Shown here piece after piece: positions 44,716 to 53,686 of a DNA stretch of 64,000 bases. The notes under the pieces were generated by a model that was given only the letters and a program-made list of their open reading frames with translations, was not told the origin of the DNA and made no database searches. Source of the stretch: Rhizobium sp. Root1220 (GTDB taxonomy: Bacteria > Pseudomonadota > Alphaproteobacteria > Rhizobiales > Rhizobiaceae); contig NZ_LMDG01000014.1 of NCBI RefSeq assembly GCF_001426265.1, positions 485-64,484 of the forward strand, given 5' to 3'. Both the position numbers and the translations under genes were made by a program. Numbering within the stretch: position 1 is the stretch's first letter; every line of letters begins with the position of its first letter.

Positions 44716-46305
44716 CTACTCTCCGGCTGCCTTTGTCCCATCGGCGTTCAAACCGACGAGTGCCGACCTTATCGCGGGAAGCTGGGCCGGCGCCATGGAA
44801 AAGTGACGCAGGCCCGTGGCGAGCAGGGCCGATAGCTGTCCAGGGTCGCCTGCCATGTCTCCGCATATGCTGACGGGCTTGCCGGCGGCCAGTTTCACGG
44901 CCTGCTCGATGAGACGCAAGACGGCCGGTATGGACTTGTCACGCGGGATTTCGAAGCCGGAACCGTAACGAGCCGACGCAGTGAGATACTGGGTGAGATC
45001 GTTGGTTCCGAACGAAAAGAAATCCGCCACGGCAAAGCTATCCAGCATCAATGCAGCCGCGGGCACCTCCACCATCATGCCGATGGACGGGAAACGGTTC
45101 AGCACCGAGCGCCGATCAAGCTCCGTGGCTTCCTCTTTGAAGATACGACGCATCTCGTCGATCTCGGAGGGAACGGTTACCATGGGCAGCATGACCGCGA
45201 GATTGCCGAAGGCCGACGCTCTGAGCAGCGCACGCACCTGCACCCGGGCAATTTCCGGCCGCGCGAGAAGCAGCCGGATTCCCCGCAGGCCCACATCGGG
45301 CAACGTCTCAAAGCCAGAGAGGGGTTTGTCGCTCCCGATATCGAACATCCGGATCGTTACCGGCTTGCCCACTGCCCACTCGAGCACACGGCAATAGACG
45401 GAGAGTTGCCTTTCCTCGTTTGCGGCATCTGCCGCCGAGGTAATCGCAAATTCGGAGCGTAGCAATCCAATGCCTGCTACGGCGGCGTGATCGACGCTAT
45501 CGAGTTCGGTCGGATCGTTTAGGTTTATGGACAGCGAAAGCGGCACGCCATCGGCCGTGCGTGGGGTGCCGCTTCCGGAGGCATGGGCGGCGTTGCCGGA
45601 AACGCCGACCGGCGTCTTGCGCGGCATGGGCCTGGCACCGGACTGAAGAACAACCGCGCCGGCGTCGCCGTCAACGCGAATAGGTGCTCCTGCGGCCGTG
45701 GTGAAATATCCCACGCCTACGACCATTGGCACTGACCTCGACCGGGCGAGCAGCGCAACGTGGCCGGCGGCGCTGCCATTGTATAGCGCGATGCCACCGC
45801 CTGATGACCAGTCGTGCGCGAGAAAGCGGCTAGGCTCCATATCCTTGCCGACGAAGACGGACCCCAGGGGGAAATCCTCGAGCGGCGTGCCGGTCAGGGC
45901 GCCGAGAACGCGATTTTTGATGTCGAGGATATCGACGGCGCGCGCGCGCATCTGTTCCTCCTCGGCAGTCTCCAATTCGCGGATGTACCCGTCGAGCGTG
46001 TCGACCCAGGCGAAAGCGACATTTTCGCCGGTTTCCATGCGTGCTGCCGTCATTTGGGCTATCGTCGGATCGCGAAGGACTTCGATCTGGAAATCAATGA
46101 TGTCACCGCTTTCCGCGTCGGCACCACCGGCAAGGCGCTGCAGCTCGGTGACTGCCGTTTCGATCGCGGCTGCTAGCACTTCATAGCCGGAAGACGCCTG
46201 TGCGCGAGGTGTGACCGACGCAAGCGTCGGCTCGACCAGATAGGCAGGGCCGGTGGCAACGCCCGGGGAGGCGATCGTTCCGTCCAGTCTAAGCGGTTCG
46301 GCCAT
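44716..46305 (-). CDS. PTS enzyme I-like phosphotransferase of the DHA kinase relay
   Basis: The 529-residue protein has the complete enzyme I plan: an N-terminal helical/phosphohistidine domain with H182 in NGSAAGHVALLARS (family GGxTSHxAIxAR), and a PEP-binding TIM barrel with RSEF, DIGSDKP and the acidic motif SFGTNDLTQY. Cys481 lies in SICGDMAGDP. It would take phosphate from PEP and pass it to the HPr encoded just upstream. In enteric DhaM these parts are fused, and the enzyme I part is truncated; here it is separate and full length. The ATG at 46305 follows AGGA. Confidence 0.9.
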   Translation of the reverse strand: MAEPLRLDGTIASPGVATGPAYLVEPTLASVTPRAQASSGYEVLAAAIETAVTELQRLAGGADAESGDIIDFQIEVLRDPTIAQMTAARMETGENVAFAWVDTLDGYIRELETAEEEQMRARAVDILDIKNRVLGALTGTPLEDFPLGSVFVGKDMEPSRFLAHDWSSGGGIALYNGSAAGHVALLARSRSVPMVVGVGYFTTAAGAPIRVDGDAGAVVLQSGARPMPRKTPVGVSGNAAHASGSGTPRTADGVPLSLSINLNDPTELDSVDHAAVAGIGLLRSEFAITSAADAANEERQLSVYCRVLEWAVGKPVTIRMFDIGSDKPLSGFETLPDVGLRGIRLLLARPEIARVQVRALLRASAFGNLAVMLPMVTVPSEIDEMRRIFKEEATELDRRSVLNRFPSIGMMVEVPAAALMLDSFAVADFFSFGTNDLTQYLTASARYGSGFEIPRDKSIPAVLRLIEQAVKLAAGKPVSICGDMAGDPGQLSALLATGLRHFSMAPAQLPAIRSALVGLNADGTKAAGE

Positions 46306-46630
46306 GCTTCTTTTCCTCATCGAAATCGCGCTCGATAAGCTCCTTCAGTGCCCGGATCGCTTCTTCGGCAAGGATTCCGCTGGCTCTGATTCTCAGAATC
46401 GACCCCCTGCGGATTCTGGCGCCCATGATCTTGATTATACTCTTGCCATTCAGCCACACGTCGTTGCCGTTGACGGCGATCTCGATCGAACAGGGAAACG
46501 ATTTTGCCAGCCGCGTAAACGTGACGGAGGGGCGGGCGTGCAGTCCCACGCCGTGCTTGACTTCCACCTCCGTCTGGTAGCTGGCCTGCAACTGATTGTC
46601 CTCCCGCCTCTTCATGGGCAACCCGGTCAT
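46289..46630 (-). CDS. HPr-like phosphocarrier of the DHA kinase relay
   Basis: The 113-residue protein has the HPr active site VGLHARPS with H31 and the later NGKSIIKIMGARIRRGSILRIRASG segment, where Bacillus-type HPr has the regulatory serine. It is longer than a normal HPr, with extra residues at both ends. The ATG at 46630 overlaps the dhaM stop (TGATG), and the 3' end overlaps the enzyme I gene, so the three are translationally coupled. Confidence 0.88.
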   Translation of the reverse strand: MTGLPMKRREDNQLQASYQTEVEVKHGVGLHARPSVTFTRLAKSFPCSIEIAVNGNDVWLNGKSIIKIMGARIRRGSILRIRASGILAEEAIRALKELIERDFDEEKKHGRTA

Positions 46631-47028
46631 CAGGGTGACAGTTCCTCGGCTGTCGCCACGACCTTTGCCAAGGATGCCCCGCCCGATGCCTCCGCTGCCG
46701 CTATGACTGCGCCTTCAACGAGAGGTGCGTTGCAAATCGACACAAGTTTCGAGCGCGGCAAGCCGAGCATCTCGATCGCCATTTCGCTGTTTGTCTCCGC
46801 TCCACCAAGGTCGACGAAGACTGCAACGCCTGCATCGGACCAGGCGGATTCGATAGCGCGCAAAATGCCCCCGGCGTCGGTACCGAGTTCGCCGTGGTTA
46901 TTGCCACCGGACCAGGAGAGCGGCACGCAGTCGCCCACCATCTGCCTTACCATGTCGGCAATGCCGCGCGCCACGAGAGGGGAGTGGGAGACGATCACGA
47001 TGCCAACATTTGCCGTCTTTCCACTCAT
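46630..47028 (-). CDS. dhaM: DhaM phosphotransfer subunit (EIIA-Man-like domain)
   Basis: The 132-residue protein is an EIIA-mannose-type domain, with the phosphorylated histidine in GIVIVSHSPLVARG (H15) and later VFVDLGGAETNSEMAIEML. It would take phosphate from the HPr and pass it to ADP bound in DhaL. The ATG at 47028 follows GGGGAG and overlaps the dhaL stop by ATGA. Unlike enteric DhaM it carries no fused HPr or enzyme I domain, because these are separate genes here. Confidence 0.9.
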   Translation of the reverse strand: MSGKTANVGIVIVSHSPLVARGIADMVRQMVGDCVPLSWSGGNNHGELGTDAGGILRAIESAWSDAGVAVFVDLGGAETNSEMAIEMLGLPRSKLVSICNAPLVEGAVIAAAEASGGASLAKVVATAEELSP

Positions 47029-47639
47029 GCCGAATGGTTCTCCCCAAGATAATGGCATATTGCCGTGGTCAATAGCGCGCAGCTAGATGCTCCGGGATCG
47101 ATGTGGCCGATTGACCGGTCTCCGAGATAGGAGGCGCGGCCGCGCATGGCCTTCATGGCCGCAGTCTGATCGGCTGACCGCTCAGCCCTGATGGCGATAT
47201 CCGATAGCGGCGAACGTTCGGCGAGCGCCGCATGAACAGGATAGAGGACATCCAGCAGCGTCTTGTCGCCTGCATGAGATCGACCCCGCTTCGCCACGGC
47301 ATCGATCGCCTGCTTCAGCACCAGGGAAAACTCCGCCCCTTCATCACGCTTGCGAAGCTCCCGGCCCAACTCCATCAACAACGTGCCGTAGAGCGGCCCC
47401 GCCGCGCCGCCGATATTCATCACCAGCGTCAGGCCGATCTTCTCCACGGCGTCCGCCAAGGGCAGGCTGGAAAGTTCCGCGCGTTCAGCGCTGACCGCTT
47501 CGCAGCCGCGCTGCATGTTCGTTCCATGGTCTCCGTCACCGATCGCTCGATCCAGAGCGCAAAGGTGATCGCTGTTGGCCGCGATCGTCGCGCGACAAAC
47601 CTCGATCAATCCTGAAACCAGGGCTGGTTCGGCCTGCAC
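47025..47639 (-). CDS. dhaL: dihydroxyacetone kinase subunit DhaL
   Basis: The 204-residue all-helical ADP-binding subunit has the Mg-binding aspartates in LDRAIGDGDHGTNMQRG (D30, D35, D37), the NIGGAAGPLYG loop, and the C-terminal GRASYLGDRSIGHIDPGA. It holds ADP as a permanent cofactor that is rephosphorylated by DhaM. It follows the ATP-type kinase by 24 bases. Confidence 0.92.
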   Translation of the reverse strand: MQAEPALVSGLIEVCRATIAANSDHLCALDRAIGDGDHGTNMQRGCEAVSAERAELSSLPLADAVEKIGLTLVMNIGGAAGPLYGTLLMELGRELRKRDEGAEFSLVLKQAIDAVAKRGRSHAGDKTLLDVLYPVHAALAERSPLSDIAIRAERSADQTAAMKAMRGRASYLGDRSIGHIDPGASSCALLTTAICHYLGENHSA

Positions 47640-47663
47640 TAAATCCTCCCTATGCCACCGCTC

Positions 47664-49304
47664 TTATTGGGCGAGGCTCGCCATAACTCCAAATGCTCCA
47701 GCCACTGCGACTGCGCCGGGATCGGCCACGCCCGCGAGATCTCTTTCGCCGACATAAGACGCACGTCCGGCTTTTGCCTTCGTCATTGCCTTCGTCGCCT
47801 CCGCGCCGGCGGCAGCTGCCTTCGCAGCCGCTGCCACGCCGCCCGATGCGAGCGACTGCAGCGCCGGGGCAAGCGCGTCGACCATCGTTCGATCGCCAAC
47901 GCCTGCACCACCATAGAACGTCATCCGATCGAGCCCGGCAAGAAGGGCCGCTGCGATATCAGGCTTTTCCGCCATTGCCTTGGCAGCGGCGGTAAAGAAG
48001 ATCGACATCAGCACTCCGCTCGAGCCACCCATGCTGGTGCCGAGGATGTCGCCGATGGCAGCGAGTGTGGCGGCAGGTTTCCTGAGCGGCAGCGTATCGA
48101 TGCGGGCGAGGATGCTGCGCGCGCCGGATGCAACGGTCGAGCCGGTATCACCGTCGCCTACACGACCGTCGAGGCGGTTGAGTTCGCCTTCGAGCGATAT
48201 CAGGTGGTCGCAAAGTGCGGTGATCATGCGGCGACTCCATTCATCGTCGCTGGCATTTGTTCCGTTCAATCGTGCGTCCGCCTTCGGAACGGTGACGATT
48301 GTGATTTCGTGGCGTTCGACGGGAGGCACCCAGGCATGCGGGCCAACCGCAGCCACGAGTGCTTTTTCGCGGACAGCGTCGAGCCTGATAAGTGATAGCG
48401 AAAAGCCGTTCATGTTGAGTGCGGTCATCATTGGAGCCGGCCCGATGATCAGCTTCACTCGTTCCGCAGTCGGCGAGGACAACACGGCATTGGCGATGAC
48501 GGTCATTTCAAGCGGCGGCACCGCGCCGAGATTGTTGATAAGCAGCGCGTGGCCGGCACCATCCTGCAGCCTGGCGCTCAGTCGCTTGAGCATGGTTGCG
48601 ACGATGTCCGCGACGGGTTGGAGTGCTATGCGCTCGACACCTGGTTCACCGTGGATTCCAAGACCAAGTTCGCCTTCGTTTTCGCCCAGGCGATCCTCGT
48701 GCGCTTGCCCCGGCACGCTGCAGGTCGAGAGAGACATGCCGAGAGAGACGATGTCTTTGGCTGCCGCAGCTGCGTGCATCGTTACGGTCGGGAGGTCTTC
48801 ACCCGCTTCGGCATGGAAGCCAGCGATCTTGTGGACAAACAATGTCCCGGCCACGCCACGTGGCTGATTGATCTCGGGAATTGCAATGTCGTCGGCAATG
48901 ATGACCATCTCGACATCGAAACCCTCGGCGCGGGCCCTCTCGGCGGCGAGGCCGAAATTCAGACGATCTCCCGTATAATTCTTCACAATCAGCAGGGCGC
49001 CCTTTGGGCCGGCCACCGCGCGGATTGCCGTAAGAACCGCATCGACGCTTGGTGATGCAAATATTTCGCCCGAAACCGCTGCGGTCAACATACCCTTGCC
49101 GACAAAGCCCGCATGGGAGGGCTCGTGTCCGGCGCCACCGCCGGAAATGATCGCCACCTGCGACTTGTCCCAGTCGGCCCGCAGGATCACCTTGATGTCG
49201 GGAAACGTATCCAAACGGGCGAGGCGACCTTTGCCGCTCGTCAGAAGCAGGCCATCCAAAGCTTCGGTGACTATGTTTTCCCTGCGGTTGAAAAAATGCT
49301 TCAT
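47664..49304 (-). CDS. ATP-dependent dihydroxyacetone kinase (K-L fusion)
   Basis: The 546-residue protein joins a DhaK domain (residues about 1-330, with substrate histidine H218 in GLGIHGEPG) to a DhaL domain (about 355-546, with D384 and D386 in RVGDGDTGS and the final GRASYVGERDLAGVADPGA). This is the ATP-using single-chain form of the enzyme, so no phosphorelay is needed. It stands next to a complete PTS-type set, so two mechanistically different kinases share one operon. The substrate may be dihydroxyacetone or another small ketose. Confidence 0.92.
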   Translation of the reverse strand: MKHFFNRRENIVTEALDGLLLTSGKGRLARLDTFPDIKVILRADWDKSQVAIISGGGAGHEPSHAGFVGKGMLTAAVSGEIFASPSVDAVLTAIRAVAGPKGALLIVKNYTGDRLNFGLAAERARAEGFDVEMVIIADDIAIPEINQPRGVAGTLFVHKIAGFHAEAGEDLPTVTMHAAAAAKDIVSLGMSLSTCSVPGQAHEDRLGENEGELGLGIHGEPGVERIALQPVADIVATMLKRLSARLQDGAGHALLINNLGAVPPLEMTVIANAVLSSPTAERVKLIIGPAPMMTALNMNGFSLSLIRLDAVREKALVAAVGPHAWVPPVERHEITIVTVPKADARLNGTNASDDEWSRRMITALCDHLISLEGELNRLDGRVGDGDTGSTVASGARSILARIDTLPLRKPAATLAAIGDILGTSMGGSSGVLMSIFFTAAAKAMAEKPDIAAALLAGLDRMTFYGGAGVGDRTMVDALAPALQSLASGGVAAAAKAAAAGAEATKAMTKAKAGRASYVGERDLAGVADPGAVAVAGAFGVMASLAQ

Positions 49305-49359
49305 TTGATCGATACCCGTCTGTTTTTTCTTGCATGCGATGATCGGTTTTTATTGGCGT

Positions 49360-50367
49360 TCAGGAGAGGCGCTTTCCGCTTGCATCGAAATAGAGTGGAT
49401 CGCGTAGCGTCAAGTTGATCCTGTCGCCCCTGTTTATTGCGAGATATGGGTCCGCAAGTGTAACGAGCTTGTGATCTCGGACGCGGATGTGCAGATGGTT
49501 CTGATCGCCGAGATGCTCGATCCAGTCGATTTCGGCGTTGGCGTCCTTGCCAAGGATGATATCGAGATGTTCGGTGCGCGCCCCTACGGTCTTGGTGCCT
49601 GCCGGCGGATGGCCGCCCGGAAGCAGATCAGCGGGCAGCAGGTTGATGTGTGGCTGGCCGAGGCGCGCAGCAACATGAAGATTGCTTGGGTTGCCGTAGA
49701 TATCGCGCGGCGTTCCCACCTGCATGAGCCGACCTTCGGCGACAATGCCGATGCGGTCGGCCATTGTCATGGCCTCCACCTGATCGTGGGTTACATAGAG
49801 CAATGTCGAGCCCAGTTCCTTCTGAATCCGCTTGAGCTCTAGCCGCAGTTCGGCGCGCAGCTTAGCGTCGAGCGAGGAGAGTGGCTCGTCCATGAGATAG
49901 ATTGACGGCTGGCGCACCAGCGCGCGGCCGATCGCGACGCGCTGCATCTCACCGCCCGAAAGACGCGTGGAGCGGTTCTCCAGCTTGTGATCGATCCGGA
50001 CCATCCGTGCGACGTCGCGCACCCGGCGGTCTATCTCGTTCGCGGTGAGCTTGCGTACCGGCGCCCTCAGCGGAAATGCCAGGTTTTCGTAGACCGTCAT
50101 ATGCGGATAGAGCGAGTATTGCTGGAAGACGAAGGCGACATCGCGTTCGGCTGGTGCTTCGGCGCCGACGTTCCGGCCACCGATCTCGATGCGGCCTCTG
50201 TCTGGTTTTTCGAGCCCTGCAATAAGGCGGAGCGTTGTCGTCTTGCCGGCGCCCGTCGGCCCGAGCAGAACGACGAACTCGCCGTCGCGGATTGTCAGGT
50301 CGAGATCGGTCAAAGCCTGGGTTTCGCCGAAGCGTTTGTTGAGACCCTTCAGGACAACGTCAGCCAT
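49360..50367 (-). CDS. ABC transporter ATPase (MalK/UgpC type), second of two
   Basis: The 335-residue protein has Walker A GPTGAGKTT, the signature RLSGGEMQR, Walker B IYLMDEP and the switch THDQVEAM, plus a C-terminal OB-type regulatory domain of carbohydrate importers. GGAGG precedes the ATG at 50367, which overlaps the end of the other ATPase gene by 8 bases. The two ATPases probably form a heterodimer, as in the GlpS/GlpT glycerol importer described in Rhizobium. Confidence 0.9.
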   Translation of the reverse strand: MADVVLKGLNKRFGETQALTDLDLTIRDGEFVVLLGPTGAGKTTTLRLIAGLEKPDRGRIEIGGRNVGAEAPAERDVAFVFQQYSLYPHMTVYENLAFPLRAPVRKLTANEIDRRVRDVARMVRIDHKLENRSTRLSGGEMQRVAIGRALVRQPSIYLMDEPLSSLDAKLRAELRLELKRIQKELGSTLLYVTHDQVEAMTMADRIGIVAEGRLMQVGTPRDIYGNPSNLHVAARLGQPHINLLPADLLPGGHPPAGTKTVGARTEHLDIILGKDANAEIDWIEHLGDQNHLHIRVRDHKLVTLADPYLAINRGDRINLTLRDPLYFDASGKRLS

Positions 50368-51457
50368 GCTGGGCCTCCGAATAGAGCGCTGACGCCACGG
50401 CGCGGCCCGACTTGCAGTCGAACAGCGCCAGGTTTGAATGATTGAATTCCAGCCCGACCGTCTCGCCGATGCGGAAGTTCCGGTTTGCCGGAACACGAGC
50501 CTTGATCAATCCGCTGGATGTTTCGACAGCCACCACCTGGTTCGTGCCGAGATATTCACTCCCGTAAACGGCACCGCGCAACGGCGAGCTGTCGCTGAAG
50601 CGGATGTGTTCAGGTCGCACGCCGAGCGCCAGCTCGCCCTCCGCCAGGTCCTGACGGATCTCCGGTACGAGCACATCGACGCCGTCAAGCAAGATGGACC
50701 GCGATCCCATCTGCAGACCCGACGTGAAACGCATGAAATTCATTGGCGGCGATCCGATGAAGTCCGCGACGTACATTGTCGCCGGCTTGCTGTAGATCTC
50801 CTGAGGCGTGCCGAATTGCTCGATAACGCCGTGGTTCATTACGGCAATCTTGTCGGCCATCGCCATGGCCTCGTGCTGATCGTGCGTAACGTAGACTGTG
50901 GTTGCGTGGATACGGTTATGGAGTTCGCGCAACTCGTGAACCATGACTTCGCGGAACTCGGCGTCAAGCGTGCCCAGCGGCTCGTCCATCAGGAAGCATT
51001 TCGGTCGCCGGACGATGGCGCGGCCGAGCGCCACACGCTGCCGGTCGCCGCCGGCAAGGCCGGAGACGGACTTGTTGAGAATGTGGCCGATCTGCAGCAG
51101 GCGGGCGGTTTCCTCAACCCGTTGCTTGATCTCCGCCTTCCGCATTCCCTGCGACAACAAGGGAAAGCCGATGTTCTTGCGGACATTCATGTGCGGATAG
51201 AGCGCAAACAGCTGGAAGACGAACGCAATATCGCGAGCGCTGGCGCGGTTGAATGTGACATCCTCTCCGTCGAGATAGATATTGCCGCTGGTTGGCAGCT
51301 CCAGCCCGGCGATCATGCGCAGCGTGGTCGTCTTGCCGCAGCCGGAAGGCCCGAGCAACGCCAGAAATTCGCCGTCATGGACGACGAAACTCGAGTCTTG
51401 GACTGCGACGAAACTGCCGAATTCCTTGCGGAGATTTTGGATTCTGATGTCCGCCAT
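50360..51457 (-). CDS. ABC transporter ATPase (MalK/UgpC type), first of two
   Basis: The 365-residue protein shows Walker A GPSGCGKTT, an altered signature GLAGGDRQRVALGRA (usual LSGGQ), Walker B CFLMDEP and THDQHEAMAMAD. The C-terminal regulatory domain contains LGVRPEHIRF. The altered signature suggests that one of the two composite ATP sites is less active. It lies 3 bases after the small membrane protein gene. Confidence 0.9.
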   Translation of the reverse strand: MADIRIQNLRKEFGSFVAVQDSSFVVHDGEFLALLGPSGCGKTTTLRMIAGLELPTSGNIYLDGEDVTFNRASARDIAFVFQLFALYPHMNVRKNIGFPLLSQGMRKAEIKQRVEETARLLQIGHILNKSVSGLAGGDRQRVALGRAIVRRPKCFLMDEPLGTLDAEFREVMVHELRELHNRIHATTVYVTHDQHEAMAMADKIAVMNHGVIEQFGTPQEIYSKPATMYVADFIGSPPMNFMRFTSGLQMGSRSILLDGVDVLVPEIRQDLAEGELALGVRPEHIRFSDSSPLRGAVYGSEYLGTNQVVAVETSSGLIKARVPANRNFRIGETVGLEFNHSNLALFDCKSGRAVASALYSEAQHG

Positions 51458-51460
51458 GGT

Positions 51461-51670
51461 TCACTCCGGAAACTTTGAGACGATGATGAACATGGCCGTG
51501 CCTGCGAGCAGCGTCACCAGAGAGTAGGTGTAGAGCACCAGCAGGAAGGGCTGGAACAGCATCAGGAAGCCGATGGCGATCAGCGCGGTGGCGATATTTT
51601 CCATCGGGCCTCGGCGCAGGAAGAACGGCCGCTTCGGAGGAGGGCGGGGCGTTTCGATGAGGTGCGTCAT
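51461..51670 (-). CDS. small two-helix membrane protein of the ABC transporter
   Basis: The 69-residue protein has a proline-rich, basic N-terminus and two hydrophobic helices (ENIATALIAIGFLMLFQPFLLVLY and SLVTLLAGTAMFIIV). The start overlaps the permease stop (ATGA). A small membrane protein of this kind, GlpU, is encoded with the GlpSTPQV glycerol transporter of Rhizobium, so this is the likely counterpart. Its role is unknown. Confidence 0.78.
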   Translation of the reverse strand: MTHLIETPRPPPKRPFFLRRGPMENIATALIAIGFLMLFQPFLLVLYTYSLVTLLAGTAMFIIVSKFPE

Positions 51671-52620
51671 TTCCGGACCGCTCCGAAGGTGATACCGCGC
51701 AGCAGCTGCTTGCGCAGGAGAATGGTGAAGACGAGGATCGGGATCAGGAAGATCGTCGTTCCCGCGGCCACCGCCGGCCAATCCTGCCCCCCTTCGCCGA
51801 TGATCGTCGGAATGAAGGGAGGCGCCGTCTGGGCTGCACCCGAGGTAAGAAGGGCTGCGAAGGCATATTCGTTCCAGGCAAATATCAGGCAGAAGATTGC
51901 GGTTGCGGCGATCCCGGTTGTTGCCTGCGGCAGCACCACCTTCCGGAAAGCCTGCAGCCGCGTGTAGCCGTCGATCATCGCCGCCTCCTCGTATTCCCGC
52001 GGGATCTCGTCTATAAAGCCCTTGAGCAACCAGACGGCTAGTGAGACGTTGACGGCCGTGTAGAGCAGGATCATGCCCAGCGCCGTATCGGAGAGGCCGA
52101 GCTCCCGGTACATCAGATAAATCGGGATGGCGACCGCGATCGGCGGCATCATGCGGGTCGACAGGATGAAGAACAGCAGGTCGTCGGCGAGCGGTATCCG
52201 GAAGCGCGAGAAGCCGTAGGCGGCGAGCGTTCCGAGGAAGACGGCAAGAAATGTCGATCCGAAGGCGATCACCAGCGAATTGACGAAGCGCGGCAGAAAG
52301 TTCGAGGGACCGGCGATCACCATGTTGCGCTTGCGCGTCACCTCATCGCAGGTACCAGTCGGCGCCGGCAGCGACGAAATGTACTCCGGCGTCTGCCGCG
52401 TTCTCGTGGTGAGGAGATTGCAATAGCCCTCCAGCGTCGGCGTGAACACGATCTTCGGCGGGTAGCTGATGGAGTCCGGTGGCGACTTGATGCTGGTCAG
52501 GAAGATCCAGACGAGCGGAATCAGCGTGATCAGTGCATAAAGGATGACGAGCGCACCGGCGATCCGTTTGCTGGTGAGGCTTGGTTCGACGACCGAATGG
52601 GCAGCGTTGACGGAGCTCAT
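51667..52620 (-). CDS. ABC transporter permease, second
   Basis: The 317-residue protein has six predicted helices and the EAA loop EYEEAAMIDGYTRLQAFRKVVLPQ, typical of MalG-type permeases. A periplasmic insert of about 50 residues with two cysteines (CNLLTT and GTCDE) follows the first helix. The ATG at 52620 overlaps the stop of the other permease by ATGA. It would form the translocation pore together with that permease. Confidence 0.9.
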   Translation of the reverse strand: MSSVNAAHSVVEPSLTSKRIAGALVILYALITLIPLVWIFLTSIKSPPDSISYPPKIVFTPTLEGYCNLLTTRTRQTPEYISSLPAPTGTCDEVTRKRNMVIAGPSNFLPRFVNSLVIAFGSTFLAVFLGTLAAYGFSRFRIPLADDLLFFILSTRMMPPIAVAIPIYLMYRELGLSDTALGMILLYTAVNVSLAVWLLKGFIDEIPREYEEAAMIDGYTRLQAFRKVVLPQATTGIAATAIFCLIFAWNEYAFAALLTSGAAQTAPPFIPTIIGEGGQDWPAVAAGTTIFLIPILVFTILLRKQLLRGITFGAVRK

Positions 52621-53585
52621 CGTTGCTTCACCTTGTTGAGAGCCTTGACATAGATGTTTGCCAGTCCGAACACCGCGACGAAAAGGACGATGGCGAAGGC
52701 GGAAGCCCGGCCGGTCGCCCAGCTCTCGAAGGCCGCACGCTTCAACGTGATCGAGGCCACTTCGGTGGTTGACCCCGGCCCACCGCCTGTCAGCAGCGTT
52801 ACCATGTCGAACATCTTGAAGTTTTCGATGCCGCGGAAGAGGACGGCGAGCATGATGAAGGGCAGGGCCATCGGGACCGTGATCGACCAGAACTGCCGCC
52901 ATGCTGACGCACGATCGACCTCCGACGCTTCGTAGATATAGTCCGGGATCGAGCGCAGCCCGGCGAGGCAGATCAGCATCACATAGGGTGTCCACATCCA
53001 TGTATCGACGATAACGATCGCCCAGGGCGCCAGGGTGACGCTGCCGAGCATCTGAATTTCCGAGGTCGGAATGCCGGTGACAAGCGAAACCGCGTAGGCG
53101 AAGAGGCCAATCTGCGGCTCATAGAGAAAGCGCCAGAAGTTGCCGACCACCGCAGGAGACAGCATCATCGGGATCAGAATGATGGTCGTCCAGAAGGCAT
53201 GACCACGAAACTTCCGGTCGATCAGATAGGCAAGTCCGAAGCCGATCACGGTCTGCAGGACAATCGTCCAGAAGACAAAATGCGCGGTGGTCTGCATTGC
53301 CTGCCAGATATCCGGATCGGTGAGGACGCGCTCGTAGTTGCTGAGACCTACGCCTTGCACCGGCGCATTCGGTCGGTTGGCGCGGAAATTTGTGAAAGAA
53401 AGATAGACTGCCCACAGCAGCGGAAAGATGTTGATTGCGAGCAGCAGGATGATAGCCGGGGCGATGAACAACCAAGCGATCGCCCTGTCGGAAAGACCTC
53501 GGACGCGCCGGGCGACCGATACAGGCGTCGCCCGTGCTGTCGCATCCGCGGCTGTCTCGACGATAGAGGAGTGGGAGATATTCAA
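52617..53585 (-). CDS. ABC transporter permease, first
   Basis: The 322-residue MalF-type permease has six helices and the EAA loop YEASEVDRASAWRQFWSITVPM. I start at the TTG at 53585, preceded by AGGTGA, because the frame upstream (to 53687) lacks a ribosome site; an ATG at 53654 is the alternative. About 100 bases separate it from the binding-protein gene. Confidence 0.88.
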   Translation of the reverse strand: MNISHSSIVETAADATARATPVSVARRVRGLSDRAIAWLFIAPAIILLLAINIFPLLWAVYLSFTNFRANRPNAPVQGVGLSNYERVLTDPDIWQAMQTTAHFVFWTIVLQTVIGFGLAYLIDRKFRGHAFWTTIILIPMMLSPAVVGNFWRFLYEPQIGLFAYAVSLVTGIPTSEIQMLGSVTLAPWAIVIVDTWMWTPYVMLICLAGLRSIPDYIYEASEVDRASAWRQFWSITVPMALPFIMLAVLFRGIENFKMFDMVTLLTGGGPGSTTEVASITLKRAAFESWATGRASAFAIVLFVAVFGLANIYVKALNKVKQR

Positions 53586-53686
53586 GATGTCACCTGGTCT
53601 TTGGGTATGTGAGACATCAGGCGGCCCGGCTCTTTTGCCGATCCGGGCCGTCATTCTGACTAGGATGTCACGCGTCCAGGAGGACA

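Noticed and set aside
50438..51478. 346-codon open frame on the plus strand
   Set aside because: It is antisense to the ABC ATPase gene, whose Walker and signature motifs prove the minus strand is coding.
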